This document shows positions 1 to 14,169 of a stretch of 64,000 nt of DNA, one piece after another. The notes under the pieces were generated by a model, which saw only the letters and a list, made by a program, of their open reading frames with translations, searched no databases and was not told the DNA's origin. The translations under genes were made by a program, and so were the position numbers. The DNA comes from Prinia subflava (taxonomy: Eukaryota > Chordata > Aves > Passeriformes > Cisticolidae). Positions within the stretch are counted from its first letter, which is position 1. Every line of letters starts with the position of its first letter. The stretch is from assembly GCF_021018805.1 (NCBI RefSeq), contig NC_086248.1, positions 23,630,922 to 23,694,921 of the forward strand, read 5' to 3'.

Positions 1-3000
1 TGAGGAATATTCCTCCAGACTGGCCTTTTTTTTTCTTTTTTTTCAAATACATTCTATAAACTTAAAAACAACAACACGTTTATCTTCCAGTTCAACCTTT
101 CTATTTGATAACTGTGGCAGTAGGATGAAGCAATAGGATTATCTCCCAGATGCGGATCATAAACTCACTGCAAATAGACCATATAATGTCATTTATAATC
201 AGAAGACAGTTTCCATCTGTAGAAAAAATGCACTGGGGATGATGCTTATTTTCAATAAGCAATGAGACAAACTTTTGTTTTCACCTTGTCCTGACATATC
301 CTCAAACTGGCTACTTCTATATTCAACATCATTTGAAATGCCTGTGCTATCTTCACCATTCAGTATCCAAAAGTGGAAGCTTCTCCCCTGTGATCAGGGT
401 CTTAGAAGGAAGATGCACTTATTTTGACATGGAAGTACTTTTAAATCCTTGTTTGGTTTTATATATATGTTGATTCTCTTTATTTCTTTTCTCAAAACTG
501 TTTTTTTAAATATCCCTTGAGATCTGAACCAGCAGATGAGCTCATATTTTTGTTCAGTTACCATACTTCTGAATTCGGGACTGCTCTGGGTAAGAAGTCA
601 TTTGTAGGTGGTGTACATCTTCTGGCTTTGCTGCTTCAGTCACATCCCGTGATCAATTTTTAAAAAATGCTTTTTAAAAGAAGCTCTTTCTAGAGCACTG
701 TCTCAGGTGGCAGAGTCTGCAGGCTTCTCCGGTTGTCACATCACGTAATACAGACATATCTACACCACAGATAGTAAACCAGACAGATTAGCACAGAGTT
801 CACCTCAGAGCTCAAACACTGATTAATGCCTTGGCCTCTTTTTTGTCAGGCTACAGATACATATCTTACATCACTCATGGGCTCAGTGCAGACACTCGGG
901 GTGTCTCTGCCAGAGCACTTGGGAGGTGCTATGTATTCCTGCTGTACTGCACAGACCAAGGATGGACACGTGGACCATCGTGGCACCTTACTGAAGGGAT
1001 TCTCAAATCCTGCTCTTGGGATAGTAATTTCTTGAGCAGCTCTTACTCAACAGCCTCCAACCATCTCAGTTTTTCCTCTGTGTCAATTGAACAGTCATTT
1101 GGCTGCAATATTCTCATTTGTCATTTTCTATTTTACTTTTCTGGCTATTTTCAGCAGAGAGATGCATTTGGGGGCATAATTTTTCAGAGGCTCTGACATA
1201 TGAGGTTCACGTCCACACACTTGTATTGCATAGAGTAAATATTTTTGCCAGGGCTCTCAGTCTCTCTCCTGGAGGAAACTGATATTCATCCACGTCTGCA
1301 TTACCTCCCAAGCTGTGTTCTCAGCTGCGAGCCTGTAGTCGAATGATGTACTATTGAACAGAATAGTATCAATATTCTGTTACTTTTTTTTTTTTCTCCA
1401 GAACAGTGTTTTAGTATCAAATTCTAGAAATGTGTCTTTTTCTGCCATGTGAAGAACATAGCTCCATGTGAAAAGTTTGGGGCCTGAGTTCATTTTAATC
1501 ATTGTTTGGAATGCTTGAATATATGCAAATACATATTTCACTTTATTAAAGTATATGCAAATACATATTTCACTTTATTTATAGGTCTTTCTTAAAGCTG
1601 TGAGCTATAATTCTTATCAGTGAAGTTTAAGTTTTTATTTACTTTATTGACCTTTTTAATTTTTCTGTCTTAACATATCAGACACTCTGCAAGACATGTG
1701 GTGCTCTAGACATCATATTAATTTACTGGGGTAAAATTCATGATAGCTATTCCACAGATGCAAAATCACCAGGGCAATATATCAGCATTAATGTTTTAAT
1801 GCTGTAAAAAATGTGGGTCTGGGTAAAATTTTGGCTTAACTTGTTCATATTTCTGACCATATAAACTATCTATCCTGTTTTGTGGGGTTTGTTGGTTTGC
1901 TTGGTTGTTTTTGTGGCTTTTTTCACTAAGATCATAAATTCAGATGCTTTAGATGGAATAGCTGGTTTCTATGGATTATCTAAAATTTTACTTTGAATGC
2001 TTTTTGTGAGCCATGTTTAAAAATTACAATCTCTTAGTGACAGTATTATGATGCAATTTAAAAATTACCTTAGTTTATGGACATTCTGCTTTCTTATTTT
2101 GCTAGTATTCAAAACCTAAGGCATTCAGTGTTTTTGTCTCTTGATCTGATATTCCATTTCTCATCTTGCCTTTGCATCTGGTATAAATACATTTAATTTC
2201 GCAGTCCTGCCTGGCATAAACATCACGTGCATGCAAAATCTCATTTCATGGATTGACACTCACTTATTGAATGTAGTGCTTTTTTTTTCCTTACAATTCT
2301 GTGATTTTTCCCTTTTGTGATTTAAAGACTGTGTAATTCTAAATGAGTTGTCTTTCAAGTCCCTCTGCCTCAGAACAGGAATTTGGTATGTCACTATGAT
2401 TGCTGTTTTCCTTGTTCCCGCTCTGTTGCTGCAATGTGCATTCTAATTTTTGAGTTGATGGAACTGACTAATTTCTGATATCTCTGACAGTGTGCTCTGT
2501 TATTCTCCATGGTCAGGTGGAGCATCATATCTACCAAATCCATCCTCAGCTGCAGTTAATTCCAAAATAAATTCCTATCAGTTAACCATGCCCTAGGTTT
2601 GAACAGCCAGATTCTGGAATCATCAGCTGCTGTGGAGATCCTGTGTGTGTTCCTCTTTCTACTGACTATGTTATCTCACAGATTCAAGTGTTCAGGCAGA
2701 ACTGTAAAAGTTTAACTAATTTGGTCTGCCATACTTTCAAGAATGAGAGGAACTTTTCCACAGCCTGGGCACTGGAAGGACCGCTATGCGGGGGAAGCTG
2801 AGCTTTGTTCTGGTCACTTGCTTTGCAACAGAGCAGAGCTTTCTTTGCTCCTCAGAAATCATAGCTACTCCTCCTATCGGTCTGGGCTCAGTATGCAGCA
2901 GGCTGGTGGAAATGTTAACAGTGACACAAGATCAGATCTTTTACAATTTGAGGAGTGCCAGATCACACATGATTATCTATTTGATTCCATGTCCTATTTC

Positions 3001-6000
3001 AGTTGGTTTTAGAAGAGAAGAATCCCAGCTACAAGCCTGTGTTTGCCAGTCTGGTGTAGCCTCCTAATATTGTCACAGCCTGGAATTTCTCAGCTCCCTC
3101 CATGCCATTGGTCTCATCTGCTACAACCCAACATAAGCTGCTCCAGTATCCTCTATTCAAAAATTTTCTCCTTGGCCTTCATAGCCGTCCCCAGCAACTA
3201 TTTCTGTAAATCCTTCGCAAAATCTGTAAAGGCCAGCTGCACTTGTGCCTTATGGAAACTGGTAACAAGCCAAATCCAGACAAGTATGTCCACTCTCATG
3301 GGCAGTCCCTGCCTGTACTGATCAGGTGAAAATTATTGCATCTTTCCTTGTCAATATTATGGTCAGTGTGCTCTTTACTCATTCGGTGTTCATCTATCAC
3401 ATTAGTGCACATCTAAGCTACTCCTTTTTCAAGACTGGCTTGAGAAAATCCTTCTTTTTATAAGTTTTGCTTGTCTTTGCTATTGTATCTCCTCCAGGAG
3501 AAGGAACACAACTGGGTTTCTCAGGCTTGTGAGCTGGTCTGACACCTACAATACCTGTGTGGGTGGGAATTCACTCCCATGTTTGCCTGTGCACCCTCCC
3601 TGTGTTTTCACCTGGTTCTATCTGTGGTAGCCACATTGCAGAACTTTTTTCGCTGGCAGCATGGATTCATATTAGGACACCTGTAACTCCAATAATGCAA
3701 TGCAATGGCATAACACCTTGTTCTCTGAAAATACAATGGACTCTCCACTGCAGCTAAGGTCCTCACATGCTGAGATTATCTTCCTAGAAGTGATGACAGC
3801 AGCATTGTTCCCCATGTCATGTTCCTTGCCTCACTTTCTTTCTCCATTCACACTCACCTAGCCCCCAGCTATTTGAAGAGTGCACAATACAGTATCTACA
3901 ATACCTACAAATTTTCCAAGTAGTTTTTTTAGAATAGAATAATAGGCAGCAAAGCTAGTAGCCCAGGATGCTTGGTTTCTACTTGAGTTCTGAGGCTGAC
4001 CTGCGCTCTTGTGATGATTGAATCATGTTTGCAGGATGACTGACTAACTTGTCAGGTACTCCTGCAACCTGATCCCCCACTTCACCAGTAGTGGGTAAGC
4101 CTCCATAAAGCAAGATAGCTGGTGAGGTACTGGAAGCTGTGCAGTTGCATTACCAGGTTGCTCTGCCAAGGTTACTTAGCTCTACTGGCTCTAGTTTTTA
4201 TGTCTGGCTCTGCATCATGGCAGGAGAATGTCTTCTTGACGCTGCTCTGCTGGACAGATGTCAGACCAGCCTTGCTGTAAAAGCCCAACCACATGAGTGG
4301 CATGGTATTGCAGGTTGTTCTGAGACTGCTGCAAACAAACCACTGCCCTCTCAGGAGATGGACTGTGCATTTGAAACTAGATACAGTACAGTTTTCAGCC
4401 TATCTAATAACACAGTGCAGCAATGTTCAGGTAATCTGATAACACACTCCAGTGATTGCCTACGTATCTGCTGTCGTGCTGTGGCACAAACTGCAGCAGG
4501 AGTGTGGTAAGCACCACTGGGTTTCCTTACACCTCATGTTCCTCTCAGCACAGAAGGACAAGCCTGTCTTTCTTTCTCTTTTCCTTTTGCTTGTCCATTT
4601 GTCCTTCATGAAGAAGAAGCCCAGCAGCTTTTAATCCACTGTACTGAACAAAAGTCTCTGGACTTGTGTCTGTGACAGCACTGAGGGAGGGCACTGTGCA
4701 ATGTGGTCCTGGTGCCACAGGGACCATGCTACTGGCATCGACATGGAAAAGCAGAGACCAAGGACAGAAGTTACAGCACAGTATCCATTGACCAGAAGCA
4801 AGTTGTCCTTGACTGTCCCGAAAACCCAGACCTTGTTTTTTATGGGGCCACCAGAAACAGGAAGGCAACAAATGAGAAGAAGCAGCAGACAGGGAATCTG
4901 TGTGTTTGGGCAGAATCCTGCAGGGACACACACAGCTTATGGCAGGAACTCCTACTTATTTTATGGTGTTACTTATTCATCTTAACCTTATGGAAACAAT
5001 GGCCCCATGGTGCTGTGCAACTCACTTCAAAGCACTGAGACCAGAATAATTTTACTGCTGTTTTCTGAATTACCTTTCTTCTTGCTGCGTTTTAGCTTCT
5101 TGCTTCTCTGGGGGTCACCTAATTTTGTAGCCTGCTCTGAAACAAATTCCCACTATCCTGTCTTCATCTGGTGAGTCTTCTCTCTTTTCCTCACGTATTG
5201 ACTATGGTCTAGTCCTCTGGCATTGCAAATGATGATTTCCATTCTTAGGTGCTGCTTACACACTTAATTTTGCTTTCCCTCCTCTTCATTTAAAATGTAA
5301 AATACTTGAACTATCTAAGTTTTAAATAAGTACAAGGAAGAGATGCTCTTATAAATTACCTTGGACATAAAAATGGTGTCTTCTAACTTTGCTGCTATCA
5401 TGCATATGTGAGCACACAAAATTACTAGTATGTATTGATTCCTTAAGGCAGTCAAAATACAGAAATTAATCCCTAGAAGATTTTTGTACAAGAAAATATA
5501 GAAAAGCAACATCAAGAAAAGGGGCAATACTGGCTACTGGCATTAAGACATGGTCATGCAGCTTCTCTGAGGCCCATATGGAAAAGTGAAAATTGAGTAT
5601 CACTTTAATGAGTGACCATCCCAGAGGTGGGGACTGCTGCTGACAGCAATAGCTGAACTCACCAAGGCTTTTTTTTTTTAGCCATAAAACTCACTTATCT
5701 ATATACAAAGAGCTTGTGGAAAGGGACTTTTTAGCCATGACTATAGCAATCATTACAACATCTATTAGTCACACAACAGTAGGAAAAAAAAGTAGAAACA
5801 TGAAGATACTTGGAACGCAAAGTTTAAGCTGCCTCTTTCACTTCCATTCAGCAAACTCTTCAAAAGGGGGAAAAAAAAGTTGAATCAGTCATTTCATTTG
5901 GAGCAAACAACTTCTTAGGGAAAATAATAAAATAAATGGCTGAATTTGGCATAAATATTTATTGTTAGTATCCTACCCACCATGTAATGAAACACAGAGG

Positions 6001-9000
6001 GAAAACAGAGGACAAGATGGGAAAGGTATTTGTGCAGGTGCAGAATGCACAACATGCTCTTACACATTGCTCCCATCCATTTTCTGTCCCTGTCTTTGAC
6101 AAACTATGGAAATAGTTCACAAGGTGAAGAGACTTCCAGCCACCTTCAAACCCTACCTTAACAGCCTCAGAGTATCCCCAGGTAAAATGCTGTGGGGCAG
6201 TCACCTCCCTGTGTCAGTTTTCCTGCATTCATTTCCTGGTACTGGCTCTTCATTGGTATGAAACCAGAGCTTTGCTGTAGTCTACAGACAGCAGAAGACT
6301 TAGCCTGACTTTCAGGATATTGAGAAATCAGCAGTTCCTGCAGAGATGGAACAGAGAACCATCACCACAATGCTGCAAGTGCTCCAGCATAACTAGGAAT
6401 CACCACGTCACCTGAGCTGCTCAAAGGGCAAATTCCCATTTGAATTGTGTGAGAACTTCAGACAACCACTCTAACTCACAGGTTTGAAAGGAACATACAT
6501 AAGGAGGAGAAACTGTTCTCTGGACAGACACTGTCTGCTTGTGCTGGATATTACTAGCTCCTATTTCATGTGCTGTTTAACACTGTTTCAGGTTTAACAC
6601 TGCTGTGTGAAATTTAAAATATGTTCCAGAATTGTAAAATTAGGAGTAACAAACTTCAGAAGTCACCTAAATCCACTGCTTGTCTGAATTGCTTCTTTCT
6701 GCTCCAAGCTGTGTGCAGTTTGTGCCCAAATTCACAGTGGTTTTCCAGCTTTGCCTTAGGGTGGATTTTTATTTTGTTAGAGGACAGTGTTCTGTAGTGA
6801 CCTTCATAAGTAAGATATGGACACCTATGCTACAAAAGTCTCAAAAATCACTTTGGGAAGTTAACATTACACAGCTAAAATATCTCTTATAATCTTCAGT
6901 GGTAACTGAATATCAGCCCTAAAATGATTGGAAAGTCTCAGGAACAACTTGCCAACTATTTTCAGAGTGTTGAAATGAGCTGTACATGCTGAGATCATTA
7001 ACAAGACCAAGAAAAAATATTCAGTGCAGTTTCCCATCTATTAGATTACTTTGCCTCTCCAGCAGTCTCCAGAGGAAGCCTCTGGCTGCTTCTTAAGGTC
7101 ACTGAATCATTTCACTACAATAAATGATCTCGCTAGCTGGAAGTGTTGGAGAGGCTCCCCGTGCCTCAGCATTGCCGTATCAGTGAGTCACTGCAAGCCC
7201 TGTGCTCATGGGTGAACATGAACCGCACCCAACCTGCCCCCTCCCCTGGCCCTTCTCTTCTCTTTGTCCTGCTTTGTGTGCTTCTACTTTCCTAACAGTA
7301 TTAAACTGATAGAGATCTGAGTATTTTACTGTCTGTGTATGGAACGAGAACACAGAAAGAAAAGAGAAAAAAAAAAAAAGGTGCAAAACCCCACCAAACA
7401 TGATTTGGTCTGCCTAATCTTGGGAGTCTTTGACTTTGCCATGCGTAGGCAATTACAGGAAGGAGTCAGCAATGATGTTCCCTCAGGGCTCTGGCAGAGC
7501 AGGAGAACAAAGTGTCCCAGGGCAGGAATAAAGCTGTCTTCTGCACCACTTTAACCTGGAGACAGCAAGTATTGACAGTCAGGACATTGAGAGGCGTGCC
7601 AGTATAATGGTTGACATGCATGGTTTAGCACACCATGTAATCAGTAACAGAGGGAATTATAGGTCCCATCAGCCGTGATTCTGACACAAAGAGCAGCACC
7701 ATCTCCCAGATGCAATCCAAGAGAACACTGATGAAAAAACCCAACATATCTTTGATAAATGCCTTTATTTCCCTTGAATTCCAAAAAACATCTCCCGAAG
7801 CCCTTGGCAATATTTTCTCTCCTTATCCCCAGGTCTGCAACACACTTCTCTTCCAGCTTTGTTGTCTCTTTTATATTTATAAAAGGTGTTTGCCTTTCTT
7901 TAAGGCTTGTTCCTCTATTTGACTGAATCCTTGTAGGAGTGAGGAACAAAAAAGCACCACTGGGTTACTAATGAGTAGTTCAGTAGTGCTGGTTACAAAC
8001 CAAGCTCTCTCTCAGTCACACTCAGAGTTCATCTATGCCAAGTTCATATCTACAAAAATGTCACCAGTTTTCCACTCCAGCAACTCCTGTTCAGACATGC
8101 TTGGTTTGGGCTGAGTCCAAGGCACTGCATTTCCAGTTCTTCAGAGTAGTGAATTTATCACAGTTGCTTCCCCCATGTAAACTAGATCTCAGATGTCTTC
8201 TCTGTCTCTCCGCACTGACATAATCACAGAAAAACTTGGGATAAAGGGTCCCTCTGGAGAGCACCTACCTCACAGCAAGGCTAATTTCAAATTTACAGTA
8301 GGATGCTCAGGGCCTGACCAGCTGAACATCACCAAGGGTGGAGGTCAGCCTCCCTGGAAAGCCTGTGTCATTCTTTGACTGCTCTCATTCTTGAAGGATT
8401 TTTTTTCTGTACATTTAATCTGATTTTCCTTTGCTGCAACTTATGCATTTGTCCTTTCATTGCACCTCTTGGTCTTCTGTGTCCTGTCAAGAGGATTCTG
8501 CCCATCCACCTCCTTACCACCCTCAGGCAGCTGAGAACAGCAGTGAGGTGTCCCCATCTTTACTGTGCAGCTCCCTGAATCTCAGTGCCCTCTGGCAGAC
8601 AGAGGACCCAGAAACACAGGTGCTTTGCCAGCCTTAAAAAGCGAGGACAATTGAAAGACTTCAGACATCTTCAGTACAGACAAGCCACTTCCAAATATCT
8701 CAAATTGCCTAAAAGCTCAGTGGAGTTAGTAAAAAAGGTCACCCTTGCTGAACATTGGTGGGCAGCATACACAGCCTCACTCAATTAAAAGCGAAACCTG
8801 GGATGCTACCTTTACATCTACAGTTATTATACTCCTAAAGACACAGTCAGGATTTGATCTGGGATCTTCAGTTTCAAAGGACAAAAGAGTCAAGTCAGAG
8901 TGTCCTCTAATTTTGCATCTTCCAGACTTCTTCATTTCTTAACCAGATTATTTTTAGAACTTGTTCAGTCTCCTTATGACCTGGTTTCTTCATGTTATAC

Positions 9001-11597
9001 TATGAATGATTAATGTATAACCTTTCCCTTGAGAGGATCCTGCATCTCAACAATCCAAAAAGTTATTACAATTCTGCAACAAAGGTGCACTTCTGGTCCA
9101 GTCATAAATATATTTCTGATCATTATATATTCTGAGAAAAAAGTTGCTCCACTGAAGTTTATTGCTCTTTCAGCAGCAGCTGGGACAAGGCTTACTTTTA
9201 TAAATGGCTGTTTAGTATGACAAACATCAAGTGGACCACTGGACACTGAAGTCTGTGTGGTCTCTTTTAAGTTATGTTTCATTATGCTTATGGGAGAGTA
9301 TTTTTGTGTTGTGTTTTTCTATAAATCACTTTTACAGAAATGGAGACGTATTTTTTCCATAGGGAAAAAAAACGATGATATTTTCAACAAAATAACTGAA
9401 AAATACCATCTGAAATAAAAAGCAAGGAAATGTCACCTGAGGGCCTCAGTGACACCTGGTGTTCAGGCAATGGATGTGATATTCCCTGAGGAAGGGTTCC
9501 CAGGGAAGTTGTCAGACCAATGCAGCAAGAGCATCTGAAGGGACAGTATGTTACTGCAGGAGCATCAGCGAAGAGAGAGACTGAAAACTCACTCCCAAAC
9601 ATTGGCCATCTTCACTTCCTCAGGGATAATCCAGCACAGCATAGTGCTGAGGATGGGTCCAGGAAGATCAGGGGGAATGAGGGGAGGAGGAAGCCCAGTA
9701 AACTTTTTTCTACCTCTTCCACTGCTCCCATACTGCTCTACATTTTGATGTTCCTGCAGGATTGGTCTCAGCTTTTACTGAGCTCCCACTGCCCAGGACA
9801 CAGGCCAGGTGCCAGGAGAGAGATGTTCCCACACAACCCACAAATCTGCGCTGTTGAAGGCATCAAGGGTTAACACGGCCACAAAGATCTGTGGCACTTG
9901 TTTCAACACCAGTATTAGGATGCTATTCGTGCTTTTCCAGTGTCAAACTATTTCTCCCTCTACAGATACTTTAAATGATTCTGCTCAACAAGAGCCATCA
10001 AGACTGGAGACAAGGGTTATGAAATGCAGAGGAGCTCCCACGAAACAGAACATGACCAGGTAGTCTAGTTCAGAAGATGCTTGCAGCAAACAGCAACATC
10101 CCCACGTGTGGTGGAAGTGCAGCCCCATGTTTCTGTGCAGATGAAAGGAGGAGGCTGAGAGGAGCGTGGTGGCCAGCAGACCTGGCAATCCTTAGACCCA
10201 GACTGAGGTCACGAGAAGCAAATCCATGCCTAGGTGGAGACTGTGGTCTTCCGACAAAGGCTAAAGGAAGAAAGGAGTAATGACAGGGAACACATTTCTT
10301 AATGCTGCTGGAGGGAAACCTACCCTTGTATCGAGCAGAGCTGTGGCTGCTCTGCAGAGAGCAGGGATGGTTTTGGGTGTTCATCAAACACCTACTGCTG
10401 AGAGAGACAGTAACTGCGGCCAATCAGAAAACTGATCTGGTGTCGCGTTCTCAGCTGTGCACAATCTCCCTTGCCTTGCTGAAAATGAGAGCAATTCGGT
10501 TCATATTCTCCAGTTTCTCTTCCTGTCCCTCTTCTCAAAACTGCCATGAGGGCATCCTTCTTTCTTGCCTGCCAGAGCCTCTCTCCCCCCATTAGCTTTT
10601 TTCCCTGGCATTTTGTGTGTTTTCTGCTTCCTGTATATGTTTTCCTTTGAACTGTTACCTCTTTTTTTCCAAACTAACCTCCTGTTACTGAGGCGTCAGA
10701 GCAGGGAGGATGCTGTCTTCTGTAATACAGAGGAGCTGCTGTTCTAGTACGGCCCTTCATGGTTTTCTTGCAAGGCCAGACATTTTGGGGTTTGCTCACC
10801 TAGGTTTATCTACTATAAAGCATGATAAATACCGAGTGCTATTAAATAATTACCAATCACTTGTACGTGCTGGACAGCTGGTGATGTATTATGTTAATAA
10901 CTATTACAGGCTAAGCTTTAATGAGAAAATACATTTGATTTGAGGTCTGGGCTGAGTTTAATAAATTTGGGGTTTTTTTTTCCCTGCTTAAATGCATAAA
11001 TTCACCTCTACCTAAAAAATGCCCTGAAATATTCCTGGGTATCAGAATTCACAGATCAGTATTCTGATAACTTAAAACAAAACAGCTCCTGCTTTTCCAT
11101 GAAAGCCGAAGTTCCCAAGGTTATTTGTGCAATCAAGGTCAGGTGCACCATAAAAGCCATTATGTAGGAAATGCTTGTTTTTAATCTCCTCTCCCTTTAT
11201 GACCCACCCCCCTTTTCCACACTAGGAAATGCTCTTGATTACAAAGTCTTTGTGACAGTGAAATAAAAGACAACACAGTGGTTTATTCTTGTATGTGGTA
11301 TTTAAAAGCATTTATACTCTGATCATCTGTACTACTACCAGGAACTACTGTGTAGATGCTTCCAACACAGGTCAGGAGCTCTGTTGATGTAACTCTTACC
11401 TCTCTGCCCAGTCCTCCTCTTTTGAGAAGGGGCTAAACATGGTCTTCAAAGAACACACACTACAGTGCAATTGCAAGGGAAAAGTCTCTGGCTGTGAAAT
11501 CTCTATCTCAGTATAAATACTGATGTGTCATCCTTGCCTGTACTAAATGCTACCATATTTGTCACAGTGTCAGCTGCATCTTTCTATGAAATTATCC
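1..11597. other. Intergenic, AT-rich, no gene recognised
   Basis: The longest open frames here are 117-128 codons (for example 4545-4931 minus and 9520-9873 plus). They overlap other frames, and I see no known domain or convincing splice structure. Apart from the octamer duplication at 1.5 kb and short A/T runs, I recognise no repeat. In other amniotes GCM1 is the next gene in this direction, but no GCM DNA-binding sequence is visible. Confidence 0.6.
1520..1583. repeat. Tandem duplication of a 32-bp unit carrying a POU octamer
   Basis: Two copies of a unit beginning TATATGCAAATACATATTTC start at 1520 and 1552. The first 28 bases are identical between the copies. Each includes ATGCAAAT, the canonical POU/Oct-factor octamer. 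The identity suggests recent duplication or constraint. Confidence 0.9.
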
Positions 11598-11815
11598 TGG
11601 TTCCGGGGTGCAGGAGCAGCAGCGTGTCCCCAGCTGTCCCCTCACAGGTGCCGCCAGGAGAGGGCATCGGCTCCCAGCGCATCCCCCGGGGCGCAGCGCC
11701 CGGGCATCCCCCGCAGCCCGCTCCCGGCCCTGGATGCTCCCGTACTCATCGGGCCCCGCTGCCAACTCCTCCACCCCCACGTCTCAGCCAGCCAGGCTGA
11801 CAGCAGCCCTGGGTT
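11598..11815. other. Isolated CpG-rich islet in AT-rich intergenic DNA
   Basis: About 220 bp with roughly 15 CpG dinucleotides, including GGGGCGCAGCGCCCGGG-like sequence, in a region otherwise AT-rich and CpG-poor. Short frames cross it on both strands but none is recognisable and none is clearly spliced. It could be an orphan CpG island, an enhancer, a small promoter or a GC-rich repeat remnant. Confidence 0.6.
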
Positions 11816-14169
11816 TAACCAAACTTGACTATTGGAGGATTAGGCTTAAAACCCCAGTGCTCGCTTATACCATTCTTGGACCTCCTTAAAATCATCAGCA
11901 TGGAAGACAATACACCTCTGCAGATGCTGCTTGTATCTGCTCTCTCCAATTTTGAGGCCAGAAGACAAAGCTGAACATAGTTGTGTTTGTGGGTTTTGTT
12001 TGTTTATTTAGTTTTAGTATTATTCTGGCAAGGTGAGACGGATGGGGTTTGGTTGTGACTGGCTGGGGGGTGGTATTTGTCTAGTTTTTGGGACTTTTTT
12101 TTATTTTTACTTCAAAAAGTAAAATCTCACATTGACTATAATTTTTTCCTAAGTGCTGTGGATGGATGCAGCCAGGTAGTTGGCCCCATAGTTTTGGACG
12201 TTTCTGAAACCTTGTATGTTGCTCCTTTCTGACCAAGAGAGAGTTAGTTTTTAATTATTCATATTTTCCTATATTGCAAGGAAACTTTTGGCAAACACTG
12301 CACATTGCAAAAATACCAGGAAACGAAGCAGAGCATCCACCACCAAATTGCCTGGTCTGGTTTCAGGAGTTCCCACTCATTTAAAAATCTACTTGTACAG
12401 CTTTATAACAGTAGGACTGGGCAGTGATTCTTCACATCCACTTAGCATGGAAACCAGTCAGATGTAAAGACTACTTCTTCCCTTATTATTTAAACTTCTG
12501 AGAACAGAAGAGTCCTTTTCATGCTGGTTTGAAAAAATCTGTGCAAACAATTTTAAAAGGAAACATAGCTGATAATAGTTAGATGATAATAGTTATGCCA
12601 TCTATATGCATGGGATGTATTTCCTGGTCTTTCTCACAAACTCATCACTATTCTACTGAGCAAAAGTGCATTTGCATCCAAGATGTCTCAAGTCCGTAAT
12701 AGCCCAGCACACCAAGAGCTGGTCTCACACTCCCTTCCAACCTCAAGTGCTGTGGGAAACAAAGTAACTTGATAAATGAACAGAAGATCTTTCAGAGAGG
12801 AAATCCTTTCTAAATACACAGAAAGGTGTTAGACTTAGAAAGGCACTGAAGCCTTGAGATGCCATTGATTTTAAAGGAAGAAAGGCACTTACATATCTAC
12901 AATGCTACAGATTTAAAAAAAATTATTTTCATAAAGTTCTTCTGGTAGGTGAGCTGAGATTCTGATTTTCTACAATAGCTGGTAAAAATTGAATTAGTAG
13001 CATTTAGTAAACATTTTGCTTCCAGCAGCAGAGAGAACAGCTGATAAAGACATGCTTCCTGCTTGCTAAGTGGGATGAGACACCGTATGTCCAATCAATT
13101 ACACAAAAACCACAATACTTTGCTTCAGTATGCATGGAAAAAAATCCACTTCATTTCACTGTAAGTATTTTTACCAAATAGTTTATCACCACATAAAATT
13201 ACCTCTGGTGCTGGCTAATCCTACTGGAAACACTGTGAATATCCACTTAGGCAAATCTCAGGCAGCAAAAGTGCAATTGTGCTACAGAGGTTGTGCATTC
13301 CCCATTAAGCAGCGCAGGAGCAGCAAATGCCCAGGTGTAATCAAATCTGTGGAACTGCATTTTTATATCAACAGATTTAGTTCACTTGAAGTTTCACCTG
13401 CTCCCAAATGAAATACGATAATGAGTACAGTTTTGCATTTCTTTTTGTCACATGGCTGGACCATCTCTGTTTGAGCTGGAGCTCCAGCTGCCTCTGAAGG
13501 GTGTGAGGCAATTCCTCTGAGGAGCGAATTCAGGACTTTTCTTCTGAACACAGGCTTCCTTCACACGTCATACCACTGCGGGACCTTCCGTCAGCAACAG
13601 GAGGCTCCTATACTGCCTTTAAAAACTTTCCAAGAATTATGGCTAAGATTCCTGGAAAAGGTGTTGCTTTAACATGTGAACATGTGCTAAACATGGAAAA
13701 AATAAGAAAAATTTAAACAAAACCAAACAAAACCAAAGCAGTTGGTTCGCTCCAGGGAGCATGTTTTCCCTGACTACAAGACTTCCAGCTGTACCATGGC
13801 CTTCAGGCTTTCTGGTGCCTGGTACCTTGTAGCCTTTGGCAGCTCTTCCGTCTGATCAAGGAAGCTTCTTTCTGCCTGACCTGCGATTTGTTAGAAGATA
13901 AAGTGTCCATGTGGCAGGGGTGACCTTGGCCACCTGCCAGACACCCACTCAGCTGCTCTCTCCCTCTCCTCAACAGGATTGGGGGCAGAAATAAGATGAA
14001 AAGATTGAGGTTTGTGATAAAGACAGGAAGGTGACTCAGCAACAATTGTCATGGCCCAAATGAATTCTGGGAACAAAAACTGAATTTATTTCCAATTAAA
14101 ACAGAGCTGAATGGTGAGACACAAAGACAAAACCTAAAACACCTACTCCTTACCCCCTTCTTCCAAAGC
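11816..14169. other. Intergenic, nothing recognised
   Basis: Mostly AT-rich sequence with a short direct repeat (GATAATAGTTA twice, near 12570-12595). No supported gene or known repeat. Confidence 0.55.

Noticed and set aside
4545..5038. Overlapping frames of 94-128 codons on both strands near 4.5-5.0 kb
   Set aside because: No recognised domain, opposing frames equally open, and no splice signals forming a larger gene.
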